Part shown: positions 12,701 through 25,530 of the stretch, in pieces
Layout: every line of letters begins with the position of its first letter
Position numbering within the stretch: position 1 is the stretch's first letter
Origin: Paulownia fortunei
Lineage: Eukaryota > Streptophyta > Magnoliopsida > Lamiales > Paulowniaceae
Assembly (NCBI GenBank): GCA_019321725.1
Contig: CM033108.1
Location: forward strand, 8,450,060-8,514,059
Length of the DNA stretch: 64,000 bases
Direction: 5' to 3'
Notes under the pieces: model-generated
What the model was told of the DNA's origin: nothing
Databases searched by the model: none
The model's input: only the letters and a program-made list of their open reading frames with translations
Translations under genes and position numbers: made by a program

Positions 12701-15343
12701 TGACAAAGGCTAATATTAATCCTACTTTAATAACATCATTTATGTCGGGAAGATGTTCCATATTGTGTCACATTGACCCATTGCCTCGCATGGGCTTGCT
12801 GTCTAGCACGTGCTTGAGGTCAATCTATCTTGTTAGGAATTCGAGTAGAAGTATTCTGTCCATGACGATTACGAATTCACAATGATGGATTGTGACACAA
12901 CTCAAAAGGGGGAGTATCTAAATAAACTTTATTCGATAATGGCTTAAACTTCCCTGTGTTAGTATCAACATAAGAAACGGTGCTATAGTACGATTTCATG
13001 AATGTTGTTGGGTTAACTCCAAAATAACGGCAAGTATGCATAGCATGTGAGCAAGGAATTCCAAACTAACTCCAATTGCTGCATGAACACTCCATTGACC
13101 TCTGTTTCACGACATGTGTAAAACTCCTGGATGATCCTGGTCGACGCGTTATGACAGATTTACATTGTTCTATGTAATTAAACATATGTACCATATGCTC
13201 TATGGATTGGTTCTACCAACTCTCATACTTTTACAATATATTATTAGGCCATGGTTGGTTATTATTCATCATTTGACAACCCTTTGATAGTCGATCATGA
13301 AAATATTTCATAGCACGATAGAACGTAATCTGTACAATAGCAGTTATTAGAAGTTGTCGAACACCTTTCAACATTCGATTAATGCATTCTGACATATTTG
13401 TTGTCATTGTGCCACATCGTCATCCTCCATCGTGAGCCAGAGTCCATTGAGACTTATCTATTCTCCAAGTATGCATGCCCATCTATGTTAAGACTTTTGA
13501 TTTGTTCCATGACATTGTCAAATTGTCTGATTATCAATTGTGAACCAGCTGTATAACACAAATTCCTTAATGCAATACTCTTGAACCGCTTGTTGAAGTT
13601 AGAGGATACATGCCTTAATAAAAAATGATGCACTCCATGAAGTGGCGTGAAATCTTGTATGTATTCAACAGCTCCAAGTAGACCACTATGCCAATCAGAA
13701 ATAAGACTCACACTTTCAACCCCTCAGACAATATGCTTAGATAATATATGAAGAAACTATCTCCAAGATATAAATGTTTCTTCATCAACAACTGCAAAAG
13801 CATAGGCAGAACCTGTTGATTTGCATCCATCCCCACAGCGATCAACATCTTGTGTTTATACTTTGTGTAAAGATAGGTTCCATCCACACTTATTAATTTT
13901 CGATAATTTTGGAACCCATCGATACATGACTTGAATGCCCAGAACATATATTTTAACATTTTCTTTTCTGGTAACTCGGTGTCGATGTGGTGTCACTTCA
14001 CAATTGTGCCTGAATTCTATTTTTGTAGAATTCCCAAATACTTAGGTAATTTTTTTACTGAGCTCTCCCAAGTGCTATAAACATTTTTCCTTGTGCATTT
14101 CAACCTATGTCATGCCTTATGATATGAAATTTCATCTTGATATTTATCTTTCAAATTTGTTGGACATACTTAATCTCTAGGTTTGGTCACATTGAACTAT
14201 ACCCATAAGCAACCTGGCAATCATATTTTTGTACAAGTTGCAATGATCCGTATACACTAAATTCATAAGACAAATATGGGGATCTCCCTACTTGGTGATT
14301 TTTCATAAATCGAGCTTCACTTTCAATAATGTTCGAAGCCCCCAAGTACACCAGTGGTCGATATACTATGTTTACACTCCACTTTCTCTCTTTTTGGTAT
14401 ACTCTCAACCACCTGATACTCACATCTCATAACCCGTACAGAGTAATCTTTTATTGAAACTTGTAGTTTTTTCTTGTTTTTAAATACCATACCTTTTTCA
14501 AGCTTTTCTTTACTAGAGTCGTAAGACTTTCCGCAATTTGGAATATCAATAGAGTCCACAAGTACTTCTGGATACGTTTTGGTAAAAAACTGATGGTCGA
14601 ATAAAATCCATATTCATTTGTCATTGAGAGCATTGAGGTATAAACTGGCATTTGATATTGGGATTAGGTGCCCTCATCACGTTGCTCATACATCTCTTGT
14701 AAATCATCGACATCAACCCCATCATCATCATCATTATTGTCATCATCAATTTTATCAGGTTCGGAATATATTTTTCAGTACTAAAACTATCGACAAGTGG
14801 CTTAGGGCAATTCATCAGTATATGTATTATACAGCTTTACATCAGTACCATCACATTCAACATTCTGATGTGAAACTTCAAAATGCTCTTAACCGGAGCT
14901 TGAAGCACCTACATTAAAGTAATTGATGCCAACACGTGCCATCTCCTATATGACTGTAAGCATATCAAACACGTTGTCATCTCTTAAAAATGATGCATAC
15001 TAGTAATACTCATTGCTTATCGGCATCTCAAGCACAATGTTATGCACATTTTGCTTTGCCTCAACATAAATATCTACAAATTGATTTTTCCTCCCTGGAT
15101 CTAAGAAAAACTCCAAACCTTCGTTAACGGTTATTGATAGTAGTTGTGATACTTACCAAATAATTTTAATAAAAATTGATTATCGTCAATGCCCGTTATC
15201 TGATACACTTTCAACAGTAATTTAGAAAAGTTTGTCCTACGAGACATTCTCCTAACTCCAATTGTAGGACGATCATATATCACTGAATAAGTATCTTGTA
15301 TAATTTGACTTCCAAAGTGGACCAGAACATCAATATTGTTCAT
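12700..15343 (-). pseudogene. MULE-1: decayed Mutator-like transposase
   Basis: Read on the minus strand, fragments occur in the order expected of a plant MuDR-type transposase. An N-terminal piece is at 15343-15131. An Asp-rich acidic stretch is at about 14765-14690. A DNA-binding-type region lies at 14651-14187. The transposase core is at 13959-13708, with FWAFKSCIDGF followed by 'ISVDGTYLYTKYKHKMLIA' and 'VGMDANQQVLPM', and it continues at 13711-13454. A SWIM zinc finger near 13085-13020 has CSCSNW, then FGIPCSH and a later C. A C-terminal region extends to about 12770. Frameshifts and stops (one inside the SWIM finger) break it, so it cannot make a full protein. No TIRs were identified. 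Confidence 0.8.
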
Positions 15344-15349
15344 ATTTAA

Positions 15350-16200
15350 TATAACTTCATAAATATCAATATATTAGTAAACTATATTATTTAATTGTTA
15401 TATTAATATTTTAGGGTTATTAGTAAATTATATTAGTAAATATTTCATATATAAACTAATTATTTATTAAGTATTATTATTTAATACATCATTATTATAA
15501 ATTGAATAATAAATAATTAATATACAATTAATAATTATTATATAATTATATTTAAATATTATATATTAAATTAATAATTATTATATAATTATATTTATTT
15601 ATTATATCTTAAATTATAATAATTATTGTTGTTATCATATAATGCTTTCAACATTAATAAAGTGCTAACATGAATATATATAAGTAATGTTATTATATAA
15701 ATTATAAATATGAATGTAATAGTTAATTAATTATTAATAGTTAAATACTTTCTTAGCGAATTATTAATATATAAAAATAAGTAATATAATAACCTACATC
15801 AATGAATTTGTTAACTAGTTAGAGATAATTAATTATTTATTAAGTATTATTATTTAATACATCATTATTATAAATTGAATAATAAATAATTATTTTACAT
15901 CTAATAATTATTATATGATTATATTTAATTATCATATATTAAATTATTATTTTATAATAATTATTATTGAGAATTAATTATTTATTAAGTATTATTATAT
16001 AATTACATATAATCATTACATTTTAAAGTATTTATTAATATAAATTTATCAATTAACTTATTGTTATTAACATTTTAATTTTATATATTAATTTCATAGA
16101 CATAATATTTAATTAATTATTTAAGTAATTAATTGTTAATATATATATTTTTATATAATAAAAATTAGTAATATTATAAATCACATAAATGTAGTGAAAT
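15350..16200. repeat. extremely AT-rich block with internal duplication
   Basis: Nearly all A/T. A segment of about 65 bp starting 'taattatttattaagtatta' near 15459 recurs almost exactly near 15831, about 372 bp later. A third partial copy occurs near 15976. No gene is present. Confidence 0.75.
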
Positions 16201-17040
16201 TTAAGTTCTGAATAACCTAATTCTTCTTCATTGCAGGAAACCATACTCTAGTGAAAAGATTACGATAATCATGGGGAAGATTTTCTAAATACTTCAACAA
16301 TTTTGACAAGTTGTGGTATTTACTTAGATTCCTGTGTATTTTAAAATCTAAATGAAAAATTGATGGGTGTGACTAGAGTACAAATACATATTCAAATCAA
16401 CTAATATATGGTATTAAAACTAAAATTTTTAAGTCAAATGATATATGCACGCAAAAGTTGGCTTCTCCACATATACAACATGCTCTTAAATATGGAAAAC
16501 ATTACATAATAATTTATTTCTTCAATATAAGAATATGTTTAGTTCACAATTATTACAATAAAATACACACATTGTAAGTAAAATATTTATGGTACTTGTG
16601 ATGTTACACTCAAAATATGGTTTGCATCATATTTTAATCTCTCACATAAATGATATTTACCTAAACAAAAATATAAAAATATGAATTATTCTATTTATCT
16701 TTGTAAAAATAAAAATAATAAAAATAAGAACTTCGGAATAATTTTGAAAGAATAAATGTCGAATGAATTTTCTTCAAAGAGAGAAAATGCCAGAGAAAAT
16801 GGGAAGAGGAAAGCCTATGAGAAGCAGGAAGAGGGGAGAGACTATGAAGATATGGAAGAGGAAGTGGAGAAGTGGGGAAAAGGGAGAGAGTAAGAAAGGG
16901 GTTGCAGTCAGGGACGTGGGAAGTAAGGAAGTGAGAAAGGGGAGAGAGGTAGCCGGGGAAGTAGGGTGGGGATGTAGAAATGAGAGTCTACTTCTCTTAT
17001 AAAGAGAGACAAACCCCTTATCCCGAATTTTATTTTATTT
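16201..17040. other. intergenic, purine-rich tract at 16763-17000
   Basis: 16201-16740 is AT-rich without features. 16763-17000 is strongly G/A-biased and gives a 79-codon frame of almost only Lys, Arg, Glu, Gly and Met. That composition reflects the purine tract, so I do not call a gene. Confidence 0.4.
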
Positions 17041-17044
17041 TTAA

Positions 17045-17475
17045 AAAATTAAGCGCAACCTTAGGCTAACAATATTCCTTCGCTAAGGAATTGAAAGTGC
17101 AACCTTTTCTCGAATTAAGTGCAACCTTATCCCGAATTTTATTTTTTTCTAAGGACAGAAAGTGCAACCTAGGGTTGTGTTTTCTACGCATGTGTCAGCG
17201 AAGGAATTGATTTCTTTGCTAACAAAGAGACAGCAGATAAAAAGCGCAACCTAGGGTTGCACTTTTTGTATGAAGTTAATGAAGGATTTGACCCTTTGCT
17301 GACAAAGAGGAGGTATGATCTACGAGGCAGACCATGCCCGATTCAAATTTTTAAATTTGAATTGAATGCGCAGAATTAACTTGCGCTTTCAAAAAAATAA
17401 TTAAAAAAATAAAACTTAGTAACTGCAATAAGAGATTGCGCTTTTAGGCAAACGAGATTGCTCTTTTGCCTAAAA
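17045..17475. repeat. cluster of GCGCAACC/GGTTGC short motifs
   Basis: The motif 'a(g)tgcaacc' or 'agcgcaacc' recurs at about 17052, 17096, 17119, 17160 and 17240, with inverted versions ('ggttgcact', 'ttgcgctttt') near 17255, 17380 and 17437. Around 17238-17262 two inverted copies abut and form a near-perfect hairpin centred on CTAG. This could be the subterminal region of a DNA transposon, which is inference. Confidence 0.45.
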
Positions 17476-17479
17476 TATT

Positions 17480-17990
17480 AACAATCCTTTGATATACAAC
17501 AAATTATTTAAAACAAAATTAAAAGTATTATATTCTATTAAATTAGTCAACCTTTATAATCTTATTTATCATAACACTTCAATAACTTATTTTTAAAATT
17601 TGATCTAAAATTTTATAAACTCCAAAAATATCTTATAAAATATAAGAATTTATGAAATCATATAAATAAATTAAGCCAAATATCTTCCAGTTTCCAATTT
17701 TCAATTCCTTAGTTTCTATGTGATTAATTATATTTCAATATTTTAATAATTCATTGATTACATGATAATATTATTTCTTCAACTTATCACCGCAATAATT
17801 TTAATCAATGGCCTTAACAATTCAGTCTCTCATATTTTTCATTTAAACAAAAATATTCCATCCTATTCAAAGCCCATTACAATTCTTCAAGAGCTAAGAG
17901 CTAATCACTTGTGATGTATTGCCTACATTGAGTGTCTCACACCAAATATTAAGATTATGCTATAGAGACAAAAAGGCAAAGCTTATATAG
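17480..17990. repeat. flank shared in inverted orientation with 58510-58985
   Basis: This stretch (for example 'ttccttagtttctatgtg' and 'aactccaaaaatatcttata') matches the reverse complement of 58510-58985. It lies outside the sequence I take as the MULE TIR, so either the element is larger than thought or both MULE copies sit in the same older repeat. Confidence 0.7.
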
Positions 17991-20900
17991 ATATTTGGTC
18001 CTTTAAGTTGGCAAATTTTGATTTAGTGCTCTAAGTTTTCAAAATTGGCACATTTGGTTCGATTTTTTGTAGGAAATTCTAATTTGGCGAGGAATTACTG
18101 ACATGACAAAATTAACCATCAGGTTCTGCTAATTTGGAGGTTTTTGATAATTGAAGGAAAAATAGATGATGTGGCAATGATGTGTATTATTTTGGTAAAA
18201 CAGAAAAAAACAAAAATAACTCCACATGCCACCTATAAAAAATGGGATGGAAAAATTAGTCATGTGTTGTGCACATGACTCTGATATAAAATAGTTTATT
18301 TAGGCTGTGGCTTTCCCAAATCAATTGCCTAACCCTAAAATTGAACCTAGAAATCCCCAATAATCCAAACAATCATTCGATCTATTTCATCCAAAAATTG
18401 TTGAATAACCTTAAGAATTTGTTGAAGAACCCTAAAGCTAAAGTAGCAGTGTGAATATTTCATTCAATTAGAAAGATTAGAGAGCCATAAGACTTCAATT
18501 TGCCTCCACCAAAATACGATATTTTTTTCTAAATATTTTAATTCTCTTCTTTTCATATTGTGATGTAGGGGTTTTTTTACTAACATTTTGGTTTTTCTAT
18601 TTTTGAATGTACGCTTGTTTGCATTTTTTATTAGGTTTTTGTTGTTCTGAACAAGACTTGTGTGTGGTCATATATTTTTTTAAAGAATGTATGGTAGGGT
18701 ATTGGATTTGAAAAGATAATGATGGTCCTCTGAACAAGACATCTTGTAGGGTTTTTTATAAAGTGGAGACCGCCATTGTGGTCCTCTATCTTCCCCAAAA
18801 AAAAGATAACTTTTTTTAATATTTTTTATAATTTTTTTATTTTTATGTAATTTTAATTGGTGGGCCTCAATGTTTGTCTAGTCTTTTGTTTATTTTTTTA
18901 TTTTTTTAGTTTAACATATTATATTTTCTATTCTATTATAGATCTAAAATATAGATTGTTGACACTATCACTTTGGGAATAAATTTCATGGTGGCAGTCT
19001 GCTTATGTTGGGGGGATGTTTATAAATTTGATTGTTATGAGTTTGGCCTTTTTATGTTAGAAACATTTAAAAAAAAATTATTGAATATGAAGGTATAAAG
19101 GAACCTATGATGTTTTACACCAAAGTTGAAAATGGTTTTCTACTAATTAAGAATGATAGTGATTTGCATAGGATTTGTGAAGAAAAAACTTAAAAATACT
19201 AGACAAGTCTTTGAGGAATTAAATAAATTTTTGTATAGTCAATCTGACTCTTCTAAGCAAACACCACATCCTACTAATGGGTTAGAACATAGTACTTTAA
19301 ATAGGGAAGAAGAGAGTGAAGAAGATAGGGACGGGGAAAAAGAGAGCGAGGGGAATGGGAAAGAAGGAATTAATAGGGCTAAAGTAGTACATAAGGATAA
19401 AAGTGAGGATTTTAAGAATAGTGATTATTATTTGAAATCTAAATCCAATAATGATAAGTTATACCATGAAAATATAGGTGATGAAGTCGAATAGTTAACA
19501 AAAAGATGGCTAAAAAAGACGATGAAAATGATGGACAACATGAGTGGGCAGTTTTGGGGATGGTGAATCTAGAGAAGAAGATATCATCAAGAGTGATGAT
19601 AACTTGAATAGTAATAAGGGTTCAGATGATGAGAAAAATGGGCATAACTTTCCTATTTTTAATCCAGTTGAGTTAGAAGATCCATTTGTTGAATTATAGA
19701 TTCTATTTAGCACAAAAAATGAGCAAAGGCAAGCAATCCACTCACATATCATTAAAACCAAAAAGAGCATAAATATGACCAAAAAATAACAAGATTAGAG
19801 TTCATGCTAAGTGTGTTGATAAGGAATGTGGGTAGAAGCTTCACGTACTGAAGCTCATAGGGGAATGCACATTTCAAATAAGGAAGTATGACCCTAATCA
19901 TAGTTGTGGAGTGAGTTTTCATGTAAAAAAATATAAAATCAAACTAGTAGTCTGGATATATGTCCAAAAATTCAAATATGACCCTAAGAGAACTATGAAA
20001 GACTTTAGGATTGATGTCATGGAGGATATAAAATGCCACATCTCTAATTATCAAGTTTATAGGGTCTCAAAGAAAACTGTTGAAATGATTGAGGGAACTC
20101 CTAAAGAGCAATATTCATTGCTCTGGTGTTATGCAGATGAAATAAAAAGAACAAACCCTGTAATTATAGGAACAAAACAATCAGTGGTGAGATTTTATGT
20201 CTCTTTGTATGTATTGAAAATGGAATTCTTTGCTGGTTGTAGGCAGTTCATTAGAGTAAATGGGTATCACCTAAAAAGACCTCATGGAGGAGTGTTATTA
20301 ATAGCTGTAGGGGTGGATTCCAACAATAATATCTACCCCATTCTTGTTGTGGTTAAAAATGAATCAATGGACACTTGTGATTAATTTTTGACTCTTTTGA
20401 AAATAGATTTGAATATTGAGAAGGATTATGGATACACATTCGTGTCTGATAAACAAAAGGCCTAAACCAAACCTTTCAAGAGATCTTCTCTAATTTTGAT
20501 CATAGGTTTATGCTAGACATATGCACTCTAACTTTAATAGCGTTGGTTTTAGAGGTCAAGTATTTAAGAATGCTTTGTTGAATGATGTTAGAGGCAGAAG
20601 AGTGAATGAGTTCAGGAGAAGAATTAAAGGAAATAAGGGATCTGGATGAGAGTGTAGTTGAGTGGTTTAATAACAAGCCACTTCAACACTGGGTAGGTCA
20701 CACTTCAATGATTATTGTAGGTGTGACATGTTGTTGAATGATGGGTGTGAAGTTTTCCACTTTAACATCTTGGATGTAAGGGCCAAGCCAATTGTGTCAA
20801 TCATGACTGGATAGGATGCAAGCAATCAATGATAGAGCCCGGTAGAAATGAAAAAGACCAATTTGTCCTAAAATTGAGATGGTGGGAGATTGTATTTTCA

Positions 20901-20997
20901 TCAAAATATATGATTATCATTATCAAATTTCTTGCTCTGATGGAACCAAATATAGTATTGACTTGAAGACTAGAATACGTGAATGTAGGAAATGGGA
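17985..20997 (+). mobile_element. MULE-2: truncated Mutator-like element
   Basis: The left TIR-like end starts near 17985 ('ttggtcctttaagttggc'). Its match is the reverse complement of 58180-58515 (MULE-3). Coding remnants run from about 18960 to 20990 on the plus strand. The element stops at 20997, exactly where the duplicated segment 20998-22501 begins, so the SWIM and zinc-knuckle end and the right TIR are missing. Confidence 0.75.
18960..20990 (+). pseudogene. MULE-2 transposase remnant
   Basis: Order of parts: an N-terminal PB1-like region from about 18970 (HFGNKFHGGS); an acidic stretch (19290-19490, Glu/Asp-rich); a MuDR DNA-binding region about 19810-19915 with CVDKECG, then an in-frame TAG where MULE-3 has Trp, then KLHVLKLIGECTFQIRKYDP; then the longest clean frame 19911-20384 (157 codons). 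That frame holds RTNPVIIGTK, RFYVSLYVLKMEFFAGCR and VNGYHLKRPHGG, typical of the transposase core. Past 20384 the frame decays with several stops. It is not expected to be active. Confidence 0.85.
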
Positions 20998-22501
20998 TTT
21001 TTAATCAATTGTCCTATTATTTTTTTTTCGTAACATTTTCTTTTCTCTTAGTAGTTATTTTCATGTAATAATTAATAGAAAAAAGTTAAATTTTGTTAGC
21101 GACGAGCACCAATCATCAAGGGAGATGGGAAAAAAACAAGATTCATAATTGGAGAACAATTTTCTCAAATTTAATTAAGATTAATAATTGAAGTTGATGG
21201 GTTTGTGAGAGGCTAAAGTCTTCATTCTTTTGTTATTAGAATTAACAAACACGACTAAAATATGACTACCAAATTACTTCCTCACTTCAGGGAGACTTAA
21301 AAAAAAATTACATGGTTTTGCTCAATAAATTTATTTCTATGTGAGGAAACAATGAATTTATTAGTGTCAAAATATTCACCAAAATACCTCTTTACCTAAA
21401 TTATCTTTTAATAGTAAGACTTGCTCAGCGTACAAATCCTAGCTACAACCCCTGGTTATAAAAATACCAATTTTAGCCAAATCCTTGTCAAAAATGAAAA
21501 AGGCTCGGGTCTCCGAAATATATATATATATATATTTTTTATTTTAAACTATGTGAAACATAATTGGATAAGATTATTTTGGATCATTTTTTAATCAATC
21601 AAGTACTTTATTGACCATTGAATTATGAAAATAAGGCGCTGTTCACCACTCACACTCTCTTAATCCACAGTATTTGGTGAAACGAGACCAACCAAGAATT
21701 TCACCATGCTTCGTGTTTGAGTACAAGGCATATTCTGAGAAGCACCCATGCTATATAATCCAATTAAAGCCCGCTCACACTGTTAGAAAAAGTGCTGACA
21801 GCAGATATAAAGAAATTTAGAAATATATGGTCCCAGCATTTAATTCCTTGCCTTATCAAAGCCGAGGAATCAGGCGGTTGACATTGCCTGGTTAGATTCC
21901 ACAAAAAAAAAAAAATTAATTGCTCTTCACAGCCTAGACAATCAACTTATAAATAAAGCTATCACCACTACAATCATGTCCGCAATGATCACCATGAAAA
22001 ATGCAACAAGTGGGAATATGGGCCAACTTTATTTTGAAGGTGAATTATAAGAATTACTGTTGAGGCTTAGTTTAATTATAAAAAAAATAAATTATTTTTT
22101 AAAATTATAAAAACTTTATTGAGCTATTATAAATATTCTACTGAACTTTGTTTTTATTTTACAAATACCCCTTAAAAAGTATAATTTATAAAATAGAAAT
22201 AAATATCATTAAAATATTTATAATTTATAAATTTAAATATTTTGTTTTAAAATAATTCAAATCTTCAAAATAATTTTTATAATTCAGCTTTTTTTTTTTA
22301 AACAAATATAGCCATTTAACATAAATATCTTCACGAAGTCCTCTCATTGACCTAAAAAGTATAAATAAATAAAAAAAAAAGCTTTTTAGTTACATTTCTC
22401 AGAATATTTTTAAAAATTGCCCGGAAAAATATGTAAATCATAAAATTTTACATCACACTACATAATATAAGTTTATAAGAAGCAATTTCGTCCACTCATC
22501 C
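20998..22501. repeat. 1.5-kb direct duplication, copy 2
   Basis: Same-orientation copy of 10351-12030, visibly diverged by substitutions and small indels. It carries an extra AT-rich insert at about 22037-22290 absent from copy 1, and a (TA)n run near 21515-21535. The left edge coincides with the MULE-2 truncation. Confidence 0.85.
22037..22290. mobile_element. small AT-rich insert in duplication copy 2 (MITE-like)
   Basis: About 250 bp interrupts copy 2 where copy 1 reads straight through (near 11760). It is non-coding. Its style resembles 4041-4260 and part of the 24-kb element. TIRs and a target duplication were not resolved by eye. Confidence 0.4.
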
Positions 22502-24164
22502 CTAAGCGATATAGGAAAAAAAAAAATATTTCTACTCATCATCACATTGACTTTTATAAGTAACAAACTATTATTGTGGTACATTTTTCCTCCTCCTAAC
22601 AAGACTTTAATGTGCCAATTTTCAATAATATTGGCCCCGCCTCCTCAAAATCGTGTCCCCATCCCTGTCAAGAATGGATATAGATTTAGATGGAGGCAAG
22701 AATAACTTGGGTAAAATCATATATAGTACATAAATATAAAAAGATAAAAGGGGGTGAAATTCGCATTTTCAGAAAAATTACGCATGAAATTTGCATATGT
22801 TTTTATACAGCGGGAACTATTATTGCTAGGGTGTTCACGGGTAGGATTTACTAATTTTTTAGCCCAATTCGAAGCTTACAGTTTTGAATTTATAATGTCG
22901 ATCCGATCATTATTGAAACCACACTTTGCATTTTGTTTTGGATGGAGCAGTTTTCAATTTTATGTTTCAATATTGAGTATTAATTTTCTCTTATTTGATT
23001 GTGATGTGCATCCATTCATTCAAACCCAATTACTTATTTGTAGTTTAGTACAAGACCTAATCTAAGGACTCAAACCCAATGAGGTAAAGATCCTAGTAAA
23101 GCAATAGGTACACGTACCCAATTACATAACTATTTTAGACTGTTAATTATTTTAGACAATGGGTTGAGGTTGATAAATAATTCTTTTATATTATTTATTA
23201 TGTATATACCAAAGTAAAACTTGAGATCTATATGCTCAACATATGTATTTAATTGCAGATAATGTTCTTTTTATTTCAAAATGATAAGAAATTTTAGTCT
23301 TTATAAGAAATACTAGTGGGCTTTAAATTTTAATATCAATTAAATTATTATTAGTTTCAAATTGAACTTAGACTGATTCATATTTCATATTGATGTTATA
23401 TGTTTGAATTTGCTCATAAATTTTCTAATTTAACCATGCCATAGCAATGTTTTATAAATGATTTCATATTCTACGTATAATCACATATCTACAGTATTGC
23501 AAAATGATGATTTTTCTTCACAATTTTTAATTTAGTTTGTTAGACTTAACATGTAAAAGAGAATAAAGATATTTACAAATATTTCTCAGTAATATTAAAT
23601 TTATAATATATATTTAATAAATAAGAGAGAGTAAAATATAAGCATGATTGGTCAAAAACGCTTTGCTTCCATAATGATGGTATTCTCATCATACATCTTA
23701 TCTAAGAGCGTTGGAATCTATATTTTAAGTCTAAACTAGGACAATAACTGATAAAAAATTTCAAAGTTTAATATCAAATAATATCTTATACAATTAATTC
23801 AAAAATAGTAAACACTTGAAATGAACTTATGAAAGTATAAAGAGTGACTTATGATATTTTTTTTCTATTTTTCAAGAAAAATAATATTGTGTTCTTAATT
23901 AGTACTCCTTCTAAACCAATTTTATTGCCCTTTTTTTTTTTTAGGACTTTCTAAAATAAGACTCTATTTTTTTAAATAATTTTTTTTTTCAAAGTTGTTC
24001 TTTCAATTTAAAAGTGATTCGACACCACTAACTCTCAACTATTATATTTAATGACTACAAAATAATAAATAATATAATACTTACACATTTTCAATTCTAA
24101 TCTCAAAATCCATGCAGTTCAAACTAAACCAAAAAGTGGGACAAATGGTTTAGTATTTATATTA
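22502..24164. other. intergenic, nothing recognised
   Basis: AT-rich DNA. The 103-codon plus frame at 22754-23065 is hydrophobic and Phe-rich, has no recognised motif, and begins beside a 'gggtgttcacgggta' phrase of the kind found in non-coding repeats. I do not support it as a gene. Confidence 0.4.
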
Positions 24165-24173
24165 TAAGTTAAA

Positions 24174-25484
24174 AGGGTTACATGCATTTTACCCCATTGT
24201 ACTATTATTTATGTATCAAATACCTCTCTACTGTTAAACCTTCAAATACCCCCTCAAACTAATAAAAAATATATTGATAGGTAAAAATACCCTTGAGTTA
24301 AATGAAAGGTTAGCCCCCTCTATTATAAGCTATATAGTGTTTTGCTCCCTCTATAATTAAATGTCAATTAATTTCATCCCAAATTTTATTCAACACTAAT
24401 TTTATTAAATAAATTAATGTTCAACTAACTATGAATACATAAATAGCAAAATTAACTTTAATATTATAGAAAAGACACATTAAATCTAAAAAATAAATAT
24501 ATATCGCTAAATTTCAATTACTAACATTTTATATGTATAGCTTTAATAAGTAATTATTAAATTAGAGTCAATAAGTTGATATTATTTAATGGTATATATA
24601 ATTCTATTATATAAGGTGCTCATGTGTAACTTAAATGTATTAATGAATCTAATTTCAATTTATAGTTGTTTATTTATGAAAAAAATTAAGATTAAAAAAT
24701 AAAAAATAATTTTTTTTATAAAGTATATTAACGCAATTAAGAACTTTCGACTGAAAAAAAAAAATCAAAGAGATGCTTCATATATAAGATGAGAGTAATA
24801 TAAATTTACATGAGATAATTTTTTTTAAATTTAATATGTCTTTTCTGTATTTTTAAATCATATTTTGCTATTTATTTATTTTGAATTTTATTAAAGCTTA
24901 ATTTATTTAATAAAATATTAAATAAATTTGGGATCAAATTATTTAACATTTGGTTCTCAAGGGGTATTATAAGATTTTTGTGTTTTATATTTTATAATTT
25001 TAATTTCCCTTTCCCAAACAAATTACAACACAATAAAATAAGATTAGTTAATTTATTTGACCTATACATGCACATCTTATATAATAGAAATATTTATACC
25101 ATTACTTACCTATTAAAGTAATATATAGAAGATTGTAGTAATATAAATTTGTGACATAATTTTGTAAAAAGAATGTCTCTTTTCTATACCATTATAATTA
25201 TATATTTTTTATTTTAGATTTAGTTGTAGGTTTATTTATTTGATGAAATCAGAGTTAAGTAAATATGAAATCAAATAATTGAAATTTAATTGTAAAGGGG
25301 GCAAAGTACCTATTAGTTTATGATAGAAGGGGCAAAGTAGATTTAACTTTTTGTTTAGCTCAAAAGCATTTTTGCCCATCAATATAATTTTTATTGGTTT
25401 ATAGAGGTATTTGAATGTTTTTTTTAGTAGAAGGGGTATTTGATGCAAAACTAATACTATAAGGGGGTAAAGTGTATTTAACAT
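24174..25484. mobile_element. non-autonomous long-TIR element (MULE-like), 1.3 kb, 9-bp target duplication
   Basis: The two ends are inverted repeats of roughly 240 bp: left from 24174 ('gttacatgcattttacccc') and right ending 25484 (reverse complement 'gttaaatacactttacccc'). Both arms also share 'tcaaatacc' and 'caattaaat' phrases in order. The nine bases TAAGTTAAA flank it on both sides (24165-24173 and 25485-25493), fitting Mutator-type insertion. The middle is AT-rich and non-coding. Confidence 0.7.
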
Positions 25485-25530
25485 TAAGTTAAATATATTA
25501 TATAATATATAAGGTATAGATTGGGTGCGG

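Noticed and set aside
16763..17002. 79-codon Lys/Arg/Glu-rich frame
   Set aside because: Simply a purine-rich tract that lacks stop codons.
22754..23065. 103-codon plus-strand frame near LOX-B's far upstream region
   Set aside because: Hydrophobic low-complexity translation from AT-rich DNA, no motif, and next to a phrase typical of non-coding repeats.
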